In this document: piece by piece, positions 42,555 through 52,099 of the stretch
Numbering within the stretch: the first letter of the stretch is position 1
Layout of the letters: every line of letters begins with the position of its first letter
Assembly: GCA_019454145.1 (NCBI GenBank)
Contig: CP075366.1
Coordinates: 1,901,564 to 1,965,563 of the forward strand
Direction: 5' to 3'
Length of the DNA: 64,000 nucleotides
From: Fimbriimonadaceae bacterium
GTDB taxonomy: Bacteria > Armatimonadota > Fimbriimonadia > Fimbriimonadales > Fimbriimonadaceae
The notes under the pieces: model-generated
Seen by the model: the letters and a program-made list of their open reading frames with translations, nothing else
The model's database searches: none
What the model was told of the DNA's origin: nothing
Translations under genes and position numbers: made by a program

Positions 42555-45295
42555 TATTGATTCTCCACCCAGAAGGTCATGGTTGTGTTTGTAGCGACAA
42601 AGCTTGCAGTGCCTCCGGAGCCCAGCCAGTATCGACTGAACTGGATTCCGCTAAGCGCCAAGCTTTGCGAACCAGCCAATGCATTATTTCGCAAAGTGTA
42701 GGTCATGCCGGGTTTAAGGTTTGTGATTTTGATTTCAAACCTGTCTCTGTATCTTCGATCACGTAGATCACGGTAGAGGCCTGACTTTTGGTTCTCAATC
42801 GTCATTTGGAATCCACCCGGCCCGATTGGCAAGAGTAAATCTTCTTGAGCGTAGGCGCGGGAAGCAGTAGAGGATTGACCAAGTTCGACCTGGCAATAGT
42901 GGCCCACATTGCTCCTCAATTCAAGCTGGTTGAGCCACCCGCTGAATGAAGAAGATCCACCTCCATGATTTTGGGAAGGGCCATTACCTCCAGACGTATT
43001 TTGAAGGTTCTGGAAGCTAGTCGAAGGAGCTACTGATCCATTGAGGAAAACAAGAACTGCCCCATCCGAAAGCAGAGAGCGCACGTAATAGGCTTCGCCC
43101 CGTACAAAGGTGGTTGCAGGAACCAGGGTTCCAAGGTCAGGATTCAGCGGGTCGGGAGTGAACTTGAAGACTGTATCTGAAATGATCGTTCCCTGAGCCT
43201 GCGCCCAAGTCGAAACCGCTTGAGTTGAAGTCGTCACTAAAATGTCGTTCTTAGTTGCATTTGAATCAGCCGGAACAGAAATCAAGTTCCAGCCAGGCTT
43301 AAGGCTGACCGCGAGAGGAGTTTTTTCACTTGTGAGGCCAGGAATTGAAATCGATTGTGCCGCTGGCATTCGAGTGAAGAATCCGAGTCCTTGCCGAACT
43401 TCCCCTTCATCGGGATAGAAGTTGTATTTGCCAGTGAATGGATCGAATCGAGCAAAAAGAGTTTGGTTATCGGCAAGGCCCAAGATATCGGGCGGGTTTG
43501 GCCGATACGGCTCTAGCGGTAGGCTGAACGTATTCAGTTTTGCGAGGAGATTCGCGTTAAAAGTTGTGTCGCTTGCTGGCGACCTCAAATCCAAAGCGAG
43601 GTCGCCTCTCGCTTTGTTGACGATCACGGTTTGCAGAACATTGTTTGCTGGGGTCGTTCGCACCTGAACAGTAATCCGTTGGGCAGTTGTGAAGTTTGAA
43701 TCAGCGATGAAGTTGCTAAACGCACCGTTCACTACTGGAATACTGACTTCTCCGTTGTTCCAAACTACTCGGATATTGATTCCAGTCGCACTTTGGTCAT
43801 ATCCGACCAGGGTTCCGTAGACATTTTTTGGAATGCTGCTGGCTCCAGTGGAATAGGCTCCCGCCGGCAAATAGAGCCGCACATTTTTGCCCTGGAACGG
43901 CAAATCAACCGCGGTTCGATAAATCAGATTTGCTCCACCATCGGCTGGGAAGTTCGGCGCAACCGCTCCATAGGCTCCGGCGACTGGAATGATGTCGTCT
44001 TGAACCGAAGTGAAAAAGCGAGTGAAGTCGTTTCGCCAGTAGATCGGATAACTTGTGCCGTTCAGAAGGATTTCATTTCCGTTTGGCAAAGTTTTGAATG
44101 CGTTAAGCACAATTCCAAACACTCCGAAATCGCTAGATGCGGGTGTTGCTTCAAACGGGAACGCCTCCGGCACTAATTTGATGCCGGGATTGAGTCGGAC
44201 ATCCAAAATAGATTGTCGCAGTGCCCAGTCGGCAAACGATTTTCCTTCAATTGTTGCGCCGGGTGATCCTTGGAGAAAATTAATGGTTTGCTGTCCCAGA
44301 GTTAAGAGGTCGGCCTCGGTTGTATAGCTGGCTGGACTTGCCGTGTAACTACCGTTAAATTGGGCGATAAACCCTGGATATTCCACTAGCACTTTGCTCC
44401 ATGCTGTACCCGCCATTTTGTAGCGCAGAAGATAGATTCCGCCCGTGCTTCCGCCCGCTGGGAGAGGGTCATTGAGCAGATTAGGCGCAATGAACACAGG
44501 TGCACCAAGGCCAGGATAATTGCTCCAATGATAAACCGCGCTTGAATCGTAGAGGCTTTCTATGGTTTGGGCAATCTCTATGCCGGTGCTGTTGGGAATC
44601 GTCGCTGGAACGCGGGCAACGGTCATCGTCGCCGCCCGGACAAACCCTTCGTTGTAAGCATCAAATGGATAGCTTTTGTCTGCCAAATAAGCGAGGAGAA
44701 GACAATGAATGAAGTTGATACTTGCGCTGACTGGACTGTTGTAGATTGGGAATCTAATTTCCGGGCCGCTGGGTGCGTTAGGTATGTAGATTCCGCCTGA
44801 AACAGCTTGCCGATCAGGAATGTCGGCGTCGTAGTTGACAACATTAACCGTGCCGCCAGTTACGGCCTGACCGAACACTGCGTCCATTGCGGATTTTGCG
44901 GCGGAGTAAGTGCTTTCGAGTTGGGTTCGGTAGTCACCGGGAAAAGCAGTTGGGCCGCTTGATGCGAACGCGAGCGTGATTGTTGGAAGAGATCGGGATT
45001 TCAGCATTCCCGAATACATAGGAAGTGGTATCCCGCTGCGAGTGAGAATGACTCTGGTCGGCAGAGTGAATTCAACGTTGCTTGGCTGAAGGTCGCGTCG
45101 TGCTTGAGTGAGTCGAGCCATACGGCTAGTTGCGTTCTTTACAGCTTGTTCGACGGCAAAACCGTAGTCGCTTGGGCCATTAGCCGAGCGACCAGAAGGC
45201 ATTTCAACATATAAATCGCTCGCGAACGCATATGTAGCCGCGACTCCAAAAACGAGGGCGGCTGTCGCCGCCCTAAACCACTCATTAACTTTCAT
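42554..45295 (-). CDS. Large secreted protein with degenerate metalloprotease-like site
   Basis: The 913-residue protein begins with a signal peptide (FRAATAALVFGVAATYAFA). At residues 193-216 the segment INFIH-x18-E has the spacing of the HExxH-x18-E zinc site of gluzincin peptidases, but the first His and Glu are replaced (I, N); the C-terminal part of that segment reads FDAYNEGFVRAAT as in M1-like families. Later parts are Ig/beta-rich, with KPGWNLISVPADSN and FVENQ-like C-terminal strands. No family is recognised. It lies in an operon between two lipoproteins. The ATG at 45295 avoids overlap with the upstream gene. Confidence 0.65.
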   Translation of the reverse strand: MKVNEWFRAATAALVFGVAATYAFASDLYVEMPSGRSANGPSDYGFAVEQAVKNATSRMARLTQARRDLQPSNVEFTLPTRVILTRSGIPLPMYSGMLKSRSLPTITLAFASSGPTAFPGDYRTQLESTYSAAKSAMDAVFGQAVTGGTVNVVNYDADIPDRQAVSGGIYIPNAPSGPEIRFPIYNSPVSASINFIHCLLLAYLADKSYPFDAYNEGFVRAATMTVARVPATIPNSTGIEIAQTIESLYDSSAVYHWSNYPGLGAPVFIAPNLLNDPLPAGGSTGGIYLLRYKMAGTAWSKVLVEYPGFIAQFNGSYTASPASYTTEADLLTLGQQTINFLQGSPGATIEGKSFADWALRQSILDVRLNPGIKLVPEAFPFEATPASSDFGVFGIVLNAFKTLPNGNEILLNGTSYPIYWRNDFTRFFTSVQDDIIPVAGAYGAVAPNFPADGGANLIYRTAVDLPFQGKNVRLYLPAGAYSTGASSIPKNVYGTLVGYDQSATGINIRVVWNNGEVSIPVVNGAFSNFIADSNFTTAQRITVQVRTTPANNVLQTVIVNKARGDLALDLRSPASDTTFNANLLAKLNTFSLPLEPYRPNPPDILGLADNQTLFARFDPFTGKYNFYPDEGEVRQGLGFFTRMPAAQSISIPGLTSEKTPLAVSLKPGWNLISVPADSNATKNDILVTTSTQAVSTWAQAQGTIISDTVFKFTPDPLNPDLGTLVPATTFVRGEAYYVRSLLSDGAVLVFLNGSVAPSTSFQNLQNTSGGNGPSQNHGGGSSSFSGWLNQLELRSNVGHYCQVELGQSSTASRAYAQEDLLLPIGPGGFQMTIENQKSGLYRDLRDRRYRDRFEIKITNLKPGMTYTLRNNALAGSQSLALSGIQFSRYWLGSGGTASFVATNTTMTFWVENQ

Positions 45296-45302
45296 GCAAC
45301 CT

Positions 45303-46610
45303 CTATGGTACGAACGTTCCAACCTGGCTAATCGTTCGACTCGAAAGGCCGTTAGCTGTTCCCACTATTAAGTAGTAGTATGTCCTGCCTGATTGCAACA
45401 CTGGGCCAGAGTATGTCCAGCTTGTGCCGCCAACTGCATTGCTGGAGTACACAAGATGGTTCACATTTGCCGAGCCAGTGGGATACTCATCGAATACGTA
45501 GATGTAGAAATCTACGGCTCCAGAACCGCTTTGCCAGTTGAAGGTTGGCCCGAAAGTGACATTATTGAGGTTGAGCAGGTTCAATGTTTGAACCACAACG
45601 CGTGAACTCAGCGTACTTTCAGTATTGTTGTAGTCTGGATAGAGCGTTGCGACGGTACTGACGGCGTAGCTGTAAGTACTTTGCGGATTCAAGCCGATGT
45701 CTACGTAATAGTTTGAAAGTGGATCGAACGAAAGGTCGAGGGGTGATACTGAACCAGTAGAACCTACACCTCGGTATATGTTGAATCCAAGCAGGTCAGG
45801 AAATTGAACCAGATCCCAATAGAGCTCTGTTTCTACCGACATATCGGTGCGGATAACTCTAGTTGTGTTCGTCGCTTTTTTATGCTTTGGATCAAAAAGT
45901 GCTTTGACAGTTTCGTAAGCTGCCTCTTCTTCCGGGCCACGGTTAGCAGTCGGGTGGGTTACCCAAGTGACTGCGTTGATATTGCTCGGTGGGTTCAAAC
46001 CAGGAAGGCCTGGATTATCAAGAATGAAGTCAAGCGTTCGTGTTTGATTGACGCTTAAGGTCACTCCGGTTTGATCACTGCGATAACCGCGACCAGTTGC
46101 GCTGACATCAAGGCCAGTATTGGCGGGTAGGTCTCGCATGGTGTACCGACCATTCTCGTCAGTAACAGCACGAGTACTGCTTCCCACTCCCGACCAAGCA
46201 AACACGCTTGCTCCTTGGAGTAAGTAGCCCTCGCGATCTCGGACGGTGCCAGTCAGCGTAGCGCGCTGATTTTCAGGTGCAACCAAAATGTTGACGTTAT
46301 TTTGTTGCGTGTTTTCAATATTGAAAATGGTCGTGCGACCGTAGTATCTAGTCCCGTTCACAGTTGCTTCAGCAAGAACTTCAACGTCGCCGTCTGGAAG
46401 ATCCTCAAGTGTGTAGGAACCAGTGGAAGTCGTGTAAGTGGTTTTTCCTGCGGCGGTAACCCGCGCGTCTCGCATAGGATTAAAATCCCAATCGATAACC
46501 GTTCCGGTGACAGTAGACGTGCGCGGGCCAGTCAACCCACCACATCCAGCGAGCAAAATAGCCGAAATTGTAGCTAGTCCGGCTCCAAATAAAGCAAAGC
46601 AACGTTTCAT
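45303..46610 (-). CDS. Lipoprotein with carboxypeptidase-regulatory-like and FN3-like domains
   Basis: The 435-residue protein has a perfect lipobox (LLAGC, Cys23). Two CarboxypepD_reg-like domains follow (TVTGTVIDWDFNPMRDARV with STGSYTLEDLPDG; LTGTVRDREGYLLQGASVFA with DENGRYTMRDLPA). Then come FN3-like strands (YWDLVQFPDLLGFNIYRG, WTYSGPVLQSGRTYYYLIVG). It is probably anchored in the outer membrane. Seven bp precede the 913-residue gene, so co-expression is expected. Confidence 0.75.
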   Translation of the reverse strand: MKRCFALFGAGLATISAILLAGCGGLTGPRTSTVTGTVIDWDFNPMRDARVTAAGKTTYTTSTGSYTLEDLPDGDVEVLAEATVNGTRYYGRTTIFNIENTQQNNVNILVAPENQRATLTGTVRDREGYLLQGASVFAWSGVGSSTRAVTDENGRYTMRDLPANTGLDVSATGRGYRSDQTGVTLSVNQTRTLDFILDNPGLPGLNPPSNINAVTWVTHPTANRGPEEEAAYETVKALFDPKHKKATNTTRVIRTDMSVETELYWDLVQFPDLLGFNIYRGVGSTGSVSPLDLSFDPLSNYYVDIGLNPQSTYSYAVSTVATLYPDYNNTESTLSSRVVVQTLNLLNLNNVTFGPTFNWQSGSGAVDFYIYVFDEYPTGSANVNHLVYSSNAVGGTSWTYSGPVLQSGRTYYYLIVGTANGLSSRTISQVGTFVP

Positions 46611-46649
46611 GGTTTTCTCTGGTTATTTAACGTTTTTCCGAACCGTACG

Positions 46650-49169
46650 TTACCGTCCGAAATTAAACGAGAATTCAAAATCAAGGGTGTTAGAGCGGTA
46701 TGCCCCGCTCTGAACAAATGGATCCTTATTGGCGATATCACTGAAGCGATATCGAACATTCAGTGCCAGGTTCTGCCAAATCTGATACTGATAGATCAGA
46801 CTGACATCAAACTGGTTCTGCGGGAGATATCCGGTAATCCGTCCATAAGAAGTTGATAGAACGAGGTTCTGGCGCTGCGAGAGGCGGTAGTCGAAAGCAA
46901 GGTCAAACGCAATGTTGTCTTGCGCAAACTGGCTACTTCCACCAGAAAGAAGAACACTGCCCGAGCCTCGGTAGCCTAACTTCCCAAATTGACCGTTGAT
47001 GAACCCGGTCATCGTGGTCGCGGTGCTTTTATTGTTGGAAGTCGAAAACTCGGTTGTACTAAGATCAATATCTCCACCTAGGAAGTGCCCTCCGCCTAAG
47101 TCGTAGTCCATGCCCAACCCGATCGCCCTGGTGCGAGCATTGGAACTCACACTTCCGGAGGACCTGTAAAGTGATCCGTTTGCTCGCAAGGCAAGCCGTT
47201 CACTCGGTTGCCATCGGAAGAGCAGAGATGTAATGCTTCCATTAGTGGCACCTGTGATAAACGAGTTTCCTGATCCTGAGGAGAATCCGTTTCCGTTGTA
47301 GCCAGCCCCGTAGCCTGTGTTTAAGCCAGGAATACTGGTGATTCCGCCCGAATTGCTCTCCGTGTGGTTGAGTCGGACGAACAGATCATCATTTGGCGTG
47401 TACCTGGCTGAAAGTTGGATATCGGTTCCTTGACCAGTCTCTCCATTGCTCCGAATGTGGTTGATGCCTGTACCCAGCCCAAAATTCCAGACTTTACTTG
47501 GATCGTAATTCGTTTGGAGCCGCAGGCTTTGCACTTCCGCTTTTTGAGAGCCCGTTACGGTTTGCTGTTCCGCCGAAAGTGATGTGACGAATTTTCCGAA
47601 TACTTTATTCGTGGAAAGTGAATAGGCATCAATTTGGTTGTTTGTCGTTCCGTTATTATCTGTGTTTGTCCGAGAAACGGCGAACTGAAGCGGGAAGCCG
47701 ATTCGAGGGTCTTTGACAACATCGTAGTTTGCATAAGATCGCGTGAATCTGGTTCGGGTTGGCGGATTCGTCCCATTAAAGTTAAGGATGCTTGTGTTCA
47801 TGTTCCCAACCGCTACGGTCGAAGACTTGTCCACTCGGTAATTCAGTCGCCAGTCATTTGCCCGTTCGTTGCGGCTAAATGAAGTTGCTTGAATGCTCAC
47901 ATAGTCCGCTGGCACATCGCGGTAGTTGGCAAGAAAATCCCATGCTCCGATGCCATACCGGACAGAGGCACCAGTAGCTGTTCCAGAGGACGGAGTTGGC
48001 GTGTTCGTTGAGCGTCCCGTTGCTTGCTGTAGTCGGATTTCACCACGTTTGCCAAAAGGCAAAGTGTAATCAACACCTACAACTTCTCGGTCGCCTTGAA
48101 TCGTGCCCGTTGGTTTAGGGGTGTAAAGAACGTCAATATTAGATGACGCGGGCATAAACCGGTTGAAATAGAAAATGCTTGGGTTTTCGGGATCAAGCCG
48201 ATAGTCAACGCCTTCCACTTGGAGCACACCGTCAACCCGGACGACAAATGGTTCAGTGAGCAATGGTTGAAATTGCAGGAAATAAGGAGTGCTGGCCGGG
48301 CCGAATCCTTGGAATTTTTCGAGACGCGTCGAAAGTTGACCGCCTCCACCTGTGACCTGGCGTGCTCCGGTAACTCCGACCCTTCCGAAGTTGCCAAAGT
48401 CATAAGAAAGCGAAGCTCCTTCGATCCGCCCAGCGGAGCCAGAGAAATTAAACGATTCGTAAGTCGCAACGATTGTGCTTGTGGGCGGGATGATTTTGCT
48501 TTCTAGCGTCAGCCGGTTAAGAAATGTGATCGAGCCGATGTCGTAATCTATCGTGTAATCACGGCCGAACACTTGGAGGACTCCATCTACTTCGATTCGC
48601 TCCGAGCCACGAATGATTTGGTTACTTTGCAGATAATAGGGGCCAGCCGAGTTCGTTCCGGGGATGGAAATCGTGCGAGCTTCCCCTCGTGCTTCTGTAC
48701 GGACAAGCCCGACCCGCAAAGGGCCTTTTTTGTAGCCCAGGTTCAATCCCGTGACATTACTAGACACTTGGACAAAGCGATTTTCTGATGGGAGAGTCGC
48801 CCGGATGTCCCCGTATTCGGCGGAGAATCCATTTTTGTTAGCCCACAGACGGTATCGCTGAGCTTGCGGATCAATAAACCGAGCATCCTGAATGTTTGCA
48901 TCGAAGTTCAACCAACCTAGAACTTCTCGGCCCTCTAATCGCAAATATCCTAAGTCGGTAACGCGTTGGTCGCCGAGTCCGCCGTCGGTGGTGACATTGT
49001 AAGCCTCTCGGTCGCCTTGGACATCGCGGAAGTGAAATGTTATTCTGCGTTCACCGAATGCTTTGATTCGGCTAGTGACATTTTCTTTCGCCCATTTGAT
49101 GACACTGGATTGAGCCGAAGCTGATCCAGCGAGAAGAACGGTAAATGCGAGGCAGAGGCTCTTAGACAC
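46650..49169 (-). CDS. Outer-membrane beta-barrel protein with 'VDGVLQVxGxDY' repeats
   Basis: With a GTG start at 49169 the 839-residue protein begins with the signal peptide VSKSLCLAFTVLLAGSASAQ. AGGGA sits eight bases upstream; an in-frame ATG 18 codons earlier lies in csaB. The N-terminal third has plug-like beta repeats: VDGVLQVFGRDYTIDYD and VDGVLQVEGVDYRLDPE, each followed by a SITFLNR/SIFYFNR type strand. The rest is a long run of alternating barrel strands with NYRVDKSSTVAVGNMN and YRFSDIANKDPFV. It resembles SprA-like or TonB-free barrels of other phyla. Function unknown; envelope location is well supported. Confidence 0.75.
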   Translation of the reverse strand: MSKSLCLAFTVLLAGSASAQSSVIKWAKENVTSRIKAFGERRITFHFRDVQGDREAYNVTTDGGLGDQRVTDLGYLRLEGREVLGWLNFDANIQDARFIDPQAQRYRLWANKNGFSAEYGDIRATLPSENRFVQVSSNVTGLNLGYKKGPLRVGLVRTEARGEARTISIPGTNSAGPYYLQSNQIIRGSERIEVDGVLQVFGRDYTIDYDIGSITFLNRLTLESKIIPPTSTIVATYESFNFSGSAGRIEGASLSYDFGNFGRVGVTGARQVTGGGGQLSTRLEKFQGFGPASTPYFLQFQPLLTEPFVVRVDGVLQVEGVDYRLDPENPSIFYFNRFMPASSNIDVLYTPKPTGTIQGDREVVGVDYTLPFGKRGEIRLQQATGRSTNTPTPSSGTATGASVRYGIGAWDFLANYRDVPADYVSIQATSFSRNERANDWRLNYRVDKSSTVAVGNMNTSILNFNGTNPPTRTRFTRSYANYDVVKDPRIGFPLQFAVSRTNTDNNGTTNNQIDAYSLSTNKVFGKFVTSLSAEQQTVTGSQKAEVQSLRLQTNYDPSKVWNFGLGTGINHIRSNGETGQGTDIQLSARYTPNDDLFVRLNHTESNSGGITSIPGLNTGYGAGYNGNGFSSGSGNSFITGATNGSITSLLFRWQPSERLALRANGSLYRSSGSVSSNARTRAIGLGMDYDLGGGHFLGGDIDLSTTEFSTSNNKSTATTMTGFINGQFGKLGYRGSGSVLLSGGSSQFAQDNIAFDLAFDYRLSQRQNLVLSTSYGRITGYLPQNQFDVSLIYQYQIWQNLALNVRYRFSDIANKDPFVQSGAYRSNTLDFEFSFNFGR

Positions 49170-50238
49170 CCATGCAGTCCCTAAGTGCTTGGATATTGCC
49201 TTGGGCGGCTTTGATCTGCTCATCGCGTTTCCGCACAATGGTTGCGGCGATTTGGTCACGGTCTTTGATGAACGATTGGAACTGTCCGAAGATTCGGTCT
49301 CCGGTAGCTCCCTGGATTGTAGGAGGGGTTGGGAGCCCCATGACGTTCGCAAAAGCAGTAACTTTGGGATCGTAGCTGACCATTAACGGCGGAATACCCA
49401 TGGTTGTCGCGAGGATTCCTGCGTGGAGACGCATGGCAATGACCGCTTCCATTCGACCAACGCGTTGCTGAAACTGCATTGGAGTGGTTAACCCTTTTAG
49501 CTCAGGAACTTTGCCACCGTGAAGTTTTGCAATGGCTTCTCCAAGGGGTGTGTCCTCTGCAGAGTCCATGGGCATCATCACCGGCACATAACCGTTTTGA
49601 GTGAGGAGCTTAATCAAATCACCGAAAACTGAGACCACCGTCTTATTCTTATCTTTGCCCCACGGTCGTGCGGAAAGACCAATGGTTTTCATTCCCGCTA
49701 CTCCGAACTGAGTTGATGACTCATCTCGTTCAACAGGCGGCGGAAGTAAGAATGCTGAATCAGCGGTTACACGGGGAACCTGAGAAACACCCAAGGCTTT
49801 CAGCGCACTCACACTCATCGGATCGCGCACGGTTAAAACATCTGCGGCGTTGAATGCTCCGGCTCCCATCCGTTTGCCAGACCAGCTAGTGAGTGGGCCA
49901 ACCCCTTGGCCGAGCATGATCACGCGCTTTTTCGCTTTTTTGGCCTCAGAAACAAGCTTTGAGTAGTAGGCGACACTTTTAACGCTGGTGACATCCTGGA
50001 AAATACTTCCGCCGGGGAAAACAAGGGCATCACATTCCTGGATCGCGTTTTTGACGCCACCGAAATCTTTTTTGCTGATTCCTTGGAGGCCGAGGTTACG
50101 CATTAAGAGTTCGGGTGAGCCACACAATACACGAAACTGAAAGTCGAGACCATCAATTCCGTGGACGAATCCTTTTAGAATTGCGTCGTCTCCCAAATTG
50201 CCGGCACCAAAGTATCCGGCAAGCAACAGTTTTGCCAT
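49162..50238 (-). CDS. csaB: Polysaccharide pyruvyl transferase CsaB
   Basis: The 358-residue protein has the CsaB pattern: LLLAGYFGAGNLGDDAILKG, CDALVFPGGSIFQDVTSVKS, VIMLGQGVGPL, LTVRDPMSVSALK, MRLHAGILATTMGIPPL. It transfers pyruvate from PEP to a cell-wall polysaccharide, allowing SLH-domain proteins to attach. The ATG at 50238 is right; an upstream in-frame extension overlaps the DUF5693 gene. It lies 1 bp after that gene, a frequent neighbour pair. Confidence 0.88.
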   Translation of the reverse strand: MAKLLLAGYFGAGNLGDDAILKGFVHGIDGLDFQFRVLCGSPELLMRNLGLQGISKKDFGGVKNAIQECDALVFPGGSIFQDVTSVKSVAYYSKLVSEAKKAKKRVIMLGQGVGPLTSWSGKRMGAGAFNAADVLTVRDPMSVSALKALGVSQVPRVTADSAFLLPPPVERDESSTQFGVAGMKTIGLSARPWGKDKNKTVVSVFGDLIKLLTQNGYVPVMMPMDSAEDTPLGEAIAKLHGGKVPELKGLTTPMQFQQRVGRMEAVIAMRLHAGILATTMGIPPLMVSYDPKVTAFANVMGLPTPPTIQGATGDRIFGQFQSFIKDRDQIAATIVRKRDEQIKAAQGNIQALRDCMGV

Positions 50239-50239
50239 C

Positions 50240-52099
50240 TTAGTTAATATCTTCCCCGGTTGCCTTCGGCACAAATCTGTGCAAAACAACCCAACCCAGG
50301 GCTCCGATTATACACCCGGCTATGTGTCCGGTAATGACTCGCCCAATGCTTAAATCAATTGGTGTGTGGATATGGCAAAACGTATTGACGACGCTGGTTT
50401 GACCGATGGCCCCTAAGGCGATGAGCAGCGCCGCAACCGTGTACCATTTTGAACCTTTCGGTGCTCTTGCCCACGTAAGCAACCCAAACAAAAGCATCGG
50501 ATGCCCGATCATGAACTCCTTGGTTCGGGGCCTGGCGAAGAGGAGTTGATCCAGAATATTTCTGAATTGAAGTTCTAGCCCGCTTACACCCGCCGGGTTG
50601 TCGTTTCCGGTTCGGGAATTCATAAACGCCAGCATCCCGAGCCCGAATATCGCGGCGAACAGCGTTCCCCAAACCACTGGTTGATTTAAAGTTTTCTTAA
50701 CTGGCGCGAGGTGGTTCATCATCAAGAACCCTGCGATAAAAATAGGAAGGAACACGGATAACTTGACGCCTGTAAATAGGTTCAAATGGAGCATATAAGG
50801 TAGAGCCGTGAGTAGCCCTGCGATCTGCAACCCGCCTACTAATGAAATTGCAGAGATGCCCGCGTAACTTAAAACTGCATTCCGATTTGGCTTGGCGAGG
50901 AACCAGAAATAAGCCAGAACTGGAAAGAGAATGCTTCCTGCGAGTGCAGAATACTCGCGCAGGCTAGATGAGTAGGTGGCAAGCCCGACTCCGCCTGCGA
51001 TTAGCCAAGCGGCTGGTTTAGTTAATTTTGGATTCCAATTGCCAGCAAGCGAAAGCAGACAAAATCCGAGCGCAGGAATCATGGCGATTCCGAGTGCCAG
51101 CTTTAAGAAAGTGTTTGATTGGGGTTCAGTGAATGGTCGAGAGGGCTTAACTGCCATTCCGTCTTTGGCAATCCCGTCACGAATAGCGCGGATTAGATTG
51201 CTAAATTCGTTAAGCGGAGTTTCAGAGGCGGTTCCCGCCGGGCGAACGAGGAGTAATCGGATGTTCCGTTCACGAGCCGCTTTGACGTATCGTTCAACGA
51301 TGGCGGATTGAGACATCCGAATCAACTCCGCAGATTGAGCCGCATGGAGTCGAACGGCGTTCTCCGGTTCCAACCCGGTAATCGTTGAATCACCCGCGAT
51401 TTTCACGAACTCGGCGGTGACGTAGACCATTCCGTTCGCTTTCAAAGCTTCGGAAGTATCTTTGATAAGGGCCTGGTTACCTAGAACCTGTTCGCCGAGC
51501 GGAAGAAAATACTTAGCGCCTTGTTTCGCCGCTTTTTGAATCGTAAAGTGGACGTAATTGGGAAGTACTCCAGTCGGGTTTCCTAACCGCGCAACGATTG
51601 GTAATTGGTTTTGCCTAATGACTTCAACATCTCGCGGATTAAGGCCAATCGTGAGTAATCGTAGTCGTTGGGGATCGCTGATGAGTAACCCGGCATCAGT
51701 TCTTCGGACTGTGCCGAATCGCGCCGCGTAGGCTTCAGCAATGGATTCGATATCCATCTCCGAGCCTGTCAGTTCATAGCTTCCATCGGGTTGAGTGGAA
51801 AGGTTGACTAAACCATTTGAAAGCAGTTCGCCCGCAGTTCGCTCATTGCAAGCGACGGCTCCTACTCCGTAATCTTTGAGGAAGTTCAACCCTTCAGCAA
51901 ACGTCATCCGTTGAGTTGCTGATAACTCATCCACGACATCCGCTTCGACAACGATCGTAACGGCTTTATTCCCCTGCTCAACCTGGAATCGCGGCCAAAT
52001 ATTGACAAAGCTAAGGATAGCGGTCAGCAGGATAGAAATCCACACGTAAACAGGAAACTTAGTCGTCGTCAAAATCTTTGTCCTCCTCAAAATCCCCAT
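50240..52099 (-). CDS. DUF5693-family membrane protein
   Basis: The 619-residue protein has one N-terminal membrane helix (YVWISILLTAILSFVNIW). A soluble periplasmic domain follows (MTFAEGLNFLKDYGVGAVACNE, LLVRPAGTASETPLNEF) of about 290 residues, then a C-terminal block of about eight membrane segments. This matches the DUF5693 layout, which is often found next to csaB in other bacteria. Its role is unknown; a part in making or exporting the pyruvylated polymer is inferred. It overlaps rhomboid by 41 bp from its ATG; a TTG at 52075 shortens the overlap. Confidence 0.75.
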   Translation of the reverse strand: MGILRRTKILTTTKFPVYVWISILLTAILSFVNIWPRFQVEQGNKAVTIVVEADVVDELSATQRMTFAEGLNFLKDYGVGAVACNERTAGELLSNGLVNLSTQPDGSYELTGSEMDIESIAEAYAARFGTVRRTDAGLLISDPQRLRLLTIGLNPRDVEVIRQNQLPIVARLGNPTGVLPNYVHFTIQKAAKQGAKYFLPLGEQVLGNQALIKDTSEALKANGMVYVTAEFVKIAGDSTITGLEPENAVRLHAAQSAELIRMSQSAIVERYVKAARERNIRLLLVRPAGTASETPLNEFSNLIRAIRDGIAKDGMAVKPSRPFTEPQSNTFLKLALGIAMIPALGFCLLSLAGNWNPKLTKPAAWLIAGGVGLATYSSSLREYSALAGSILFPVLAYFWFLAKPNRNAVLSYAGISAISLVGGLQIAGLLTALPYMLHLNLFTGVKLSVFLPIFIAGFLMMNHLAPVKKTLNQPVVWGTLFAAIFGLGMLAFMNSRTGNDNPAGVSGLELQFRNILDQLLFARPRTKEFMIGHPMLLFGLLTWARAPKGSKWYTVAALLIALGAIGQTSVVNTFCHIHTPIDLSIGRVITGHIAGCIIGALGWVVLHRFVPKATGEDIN

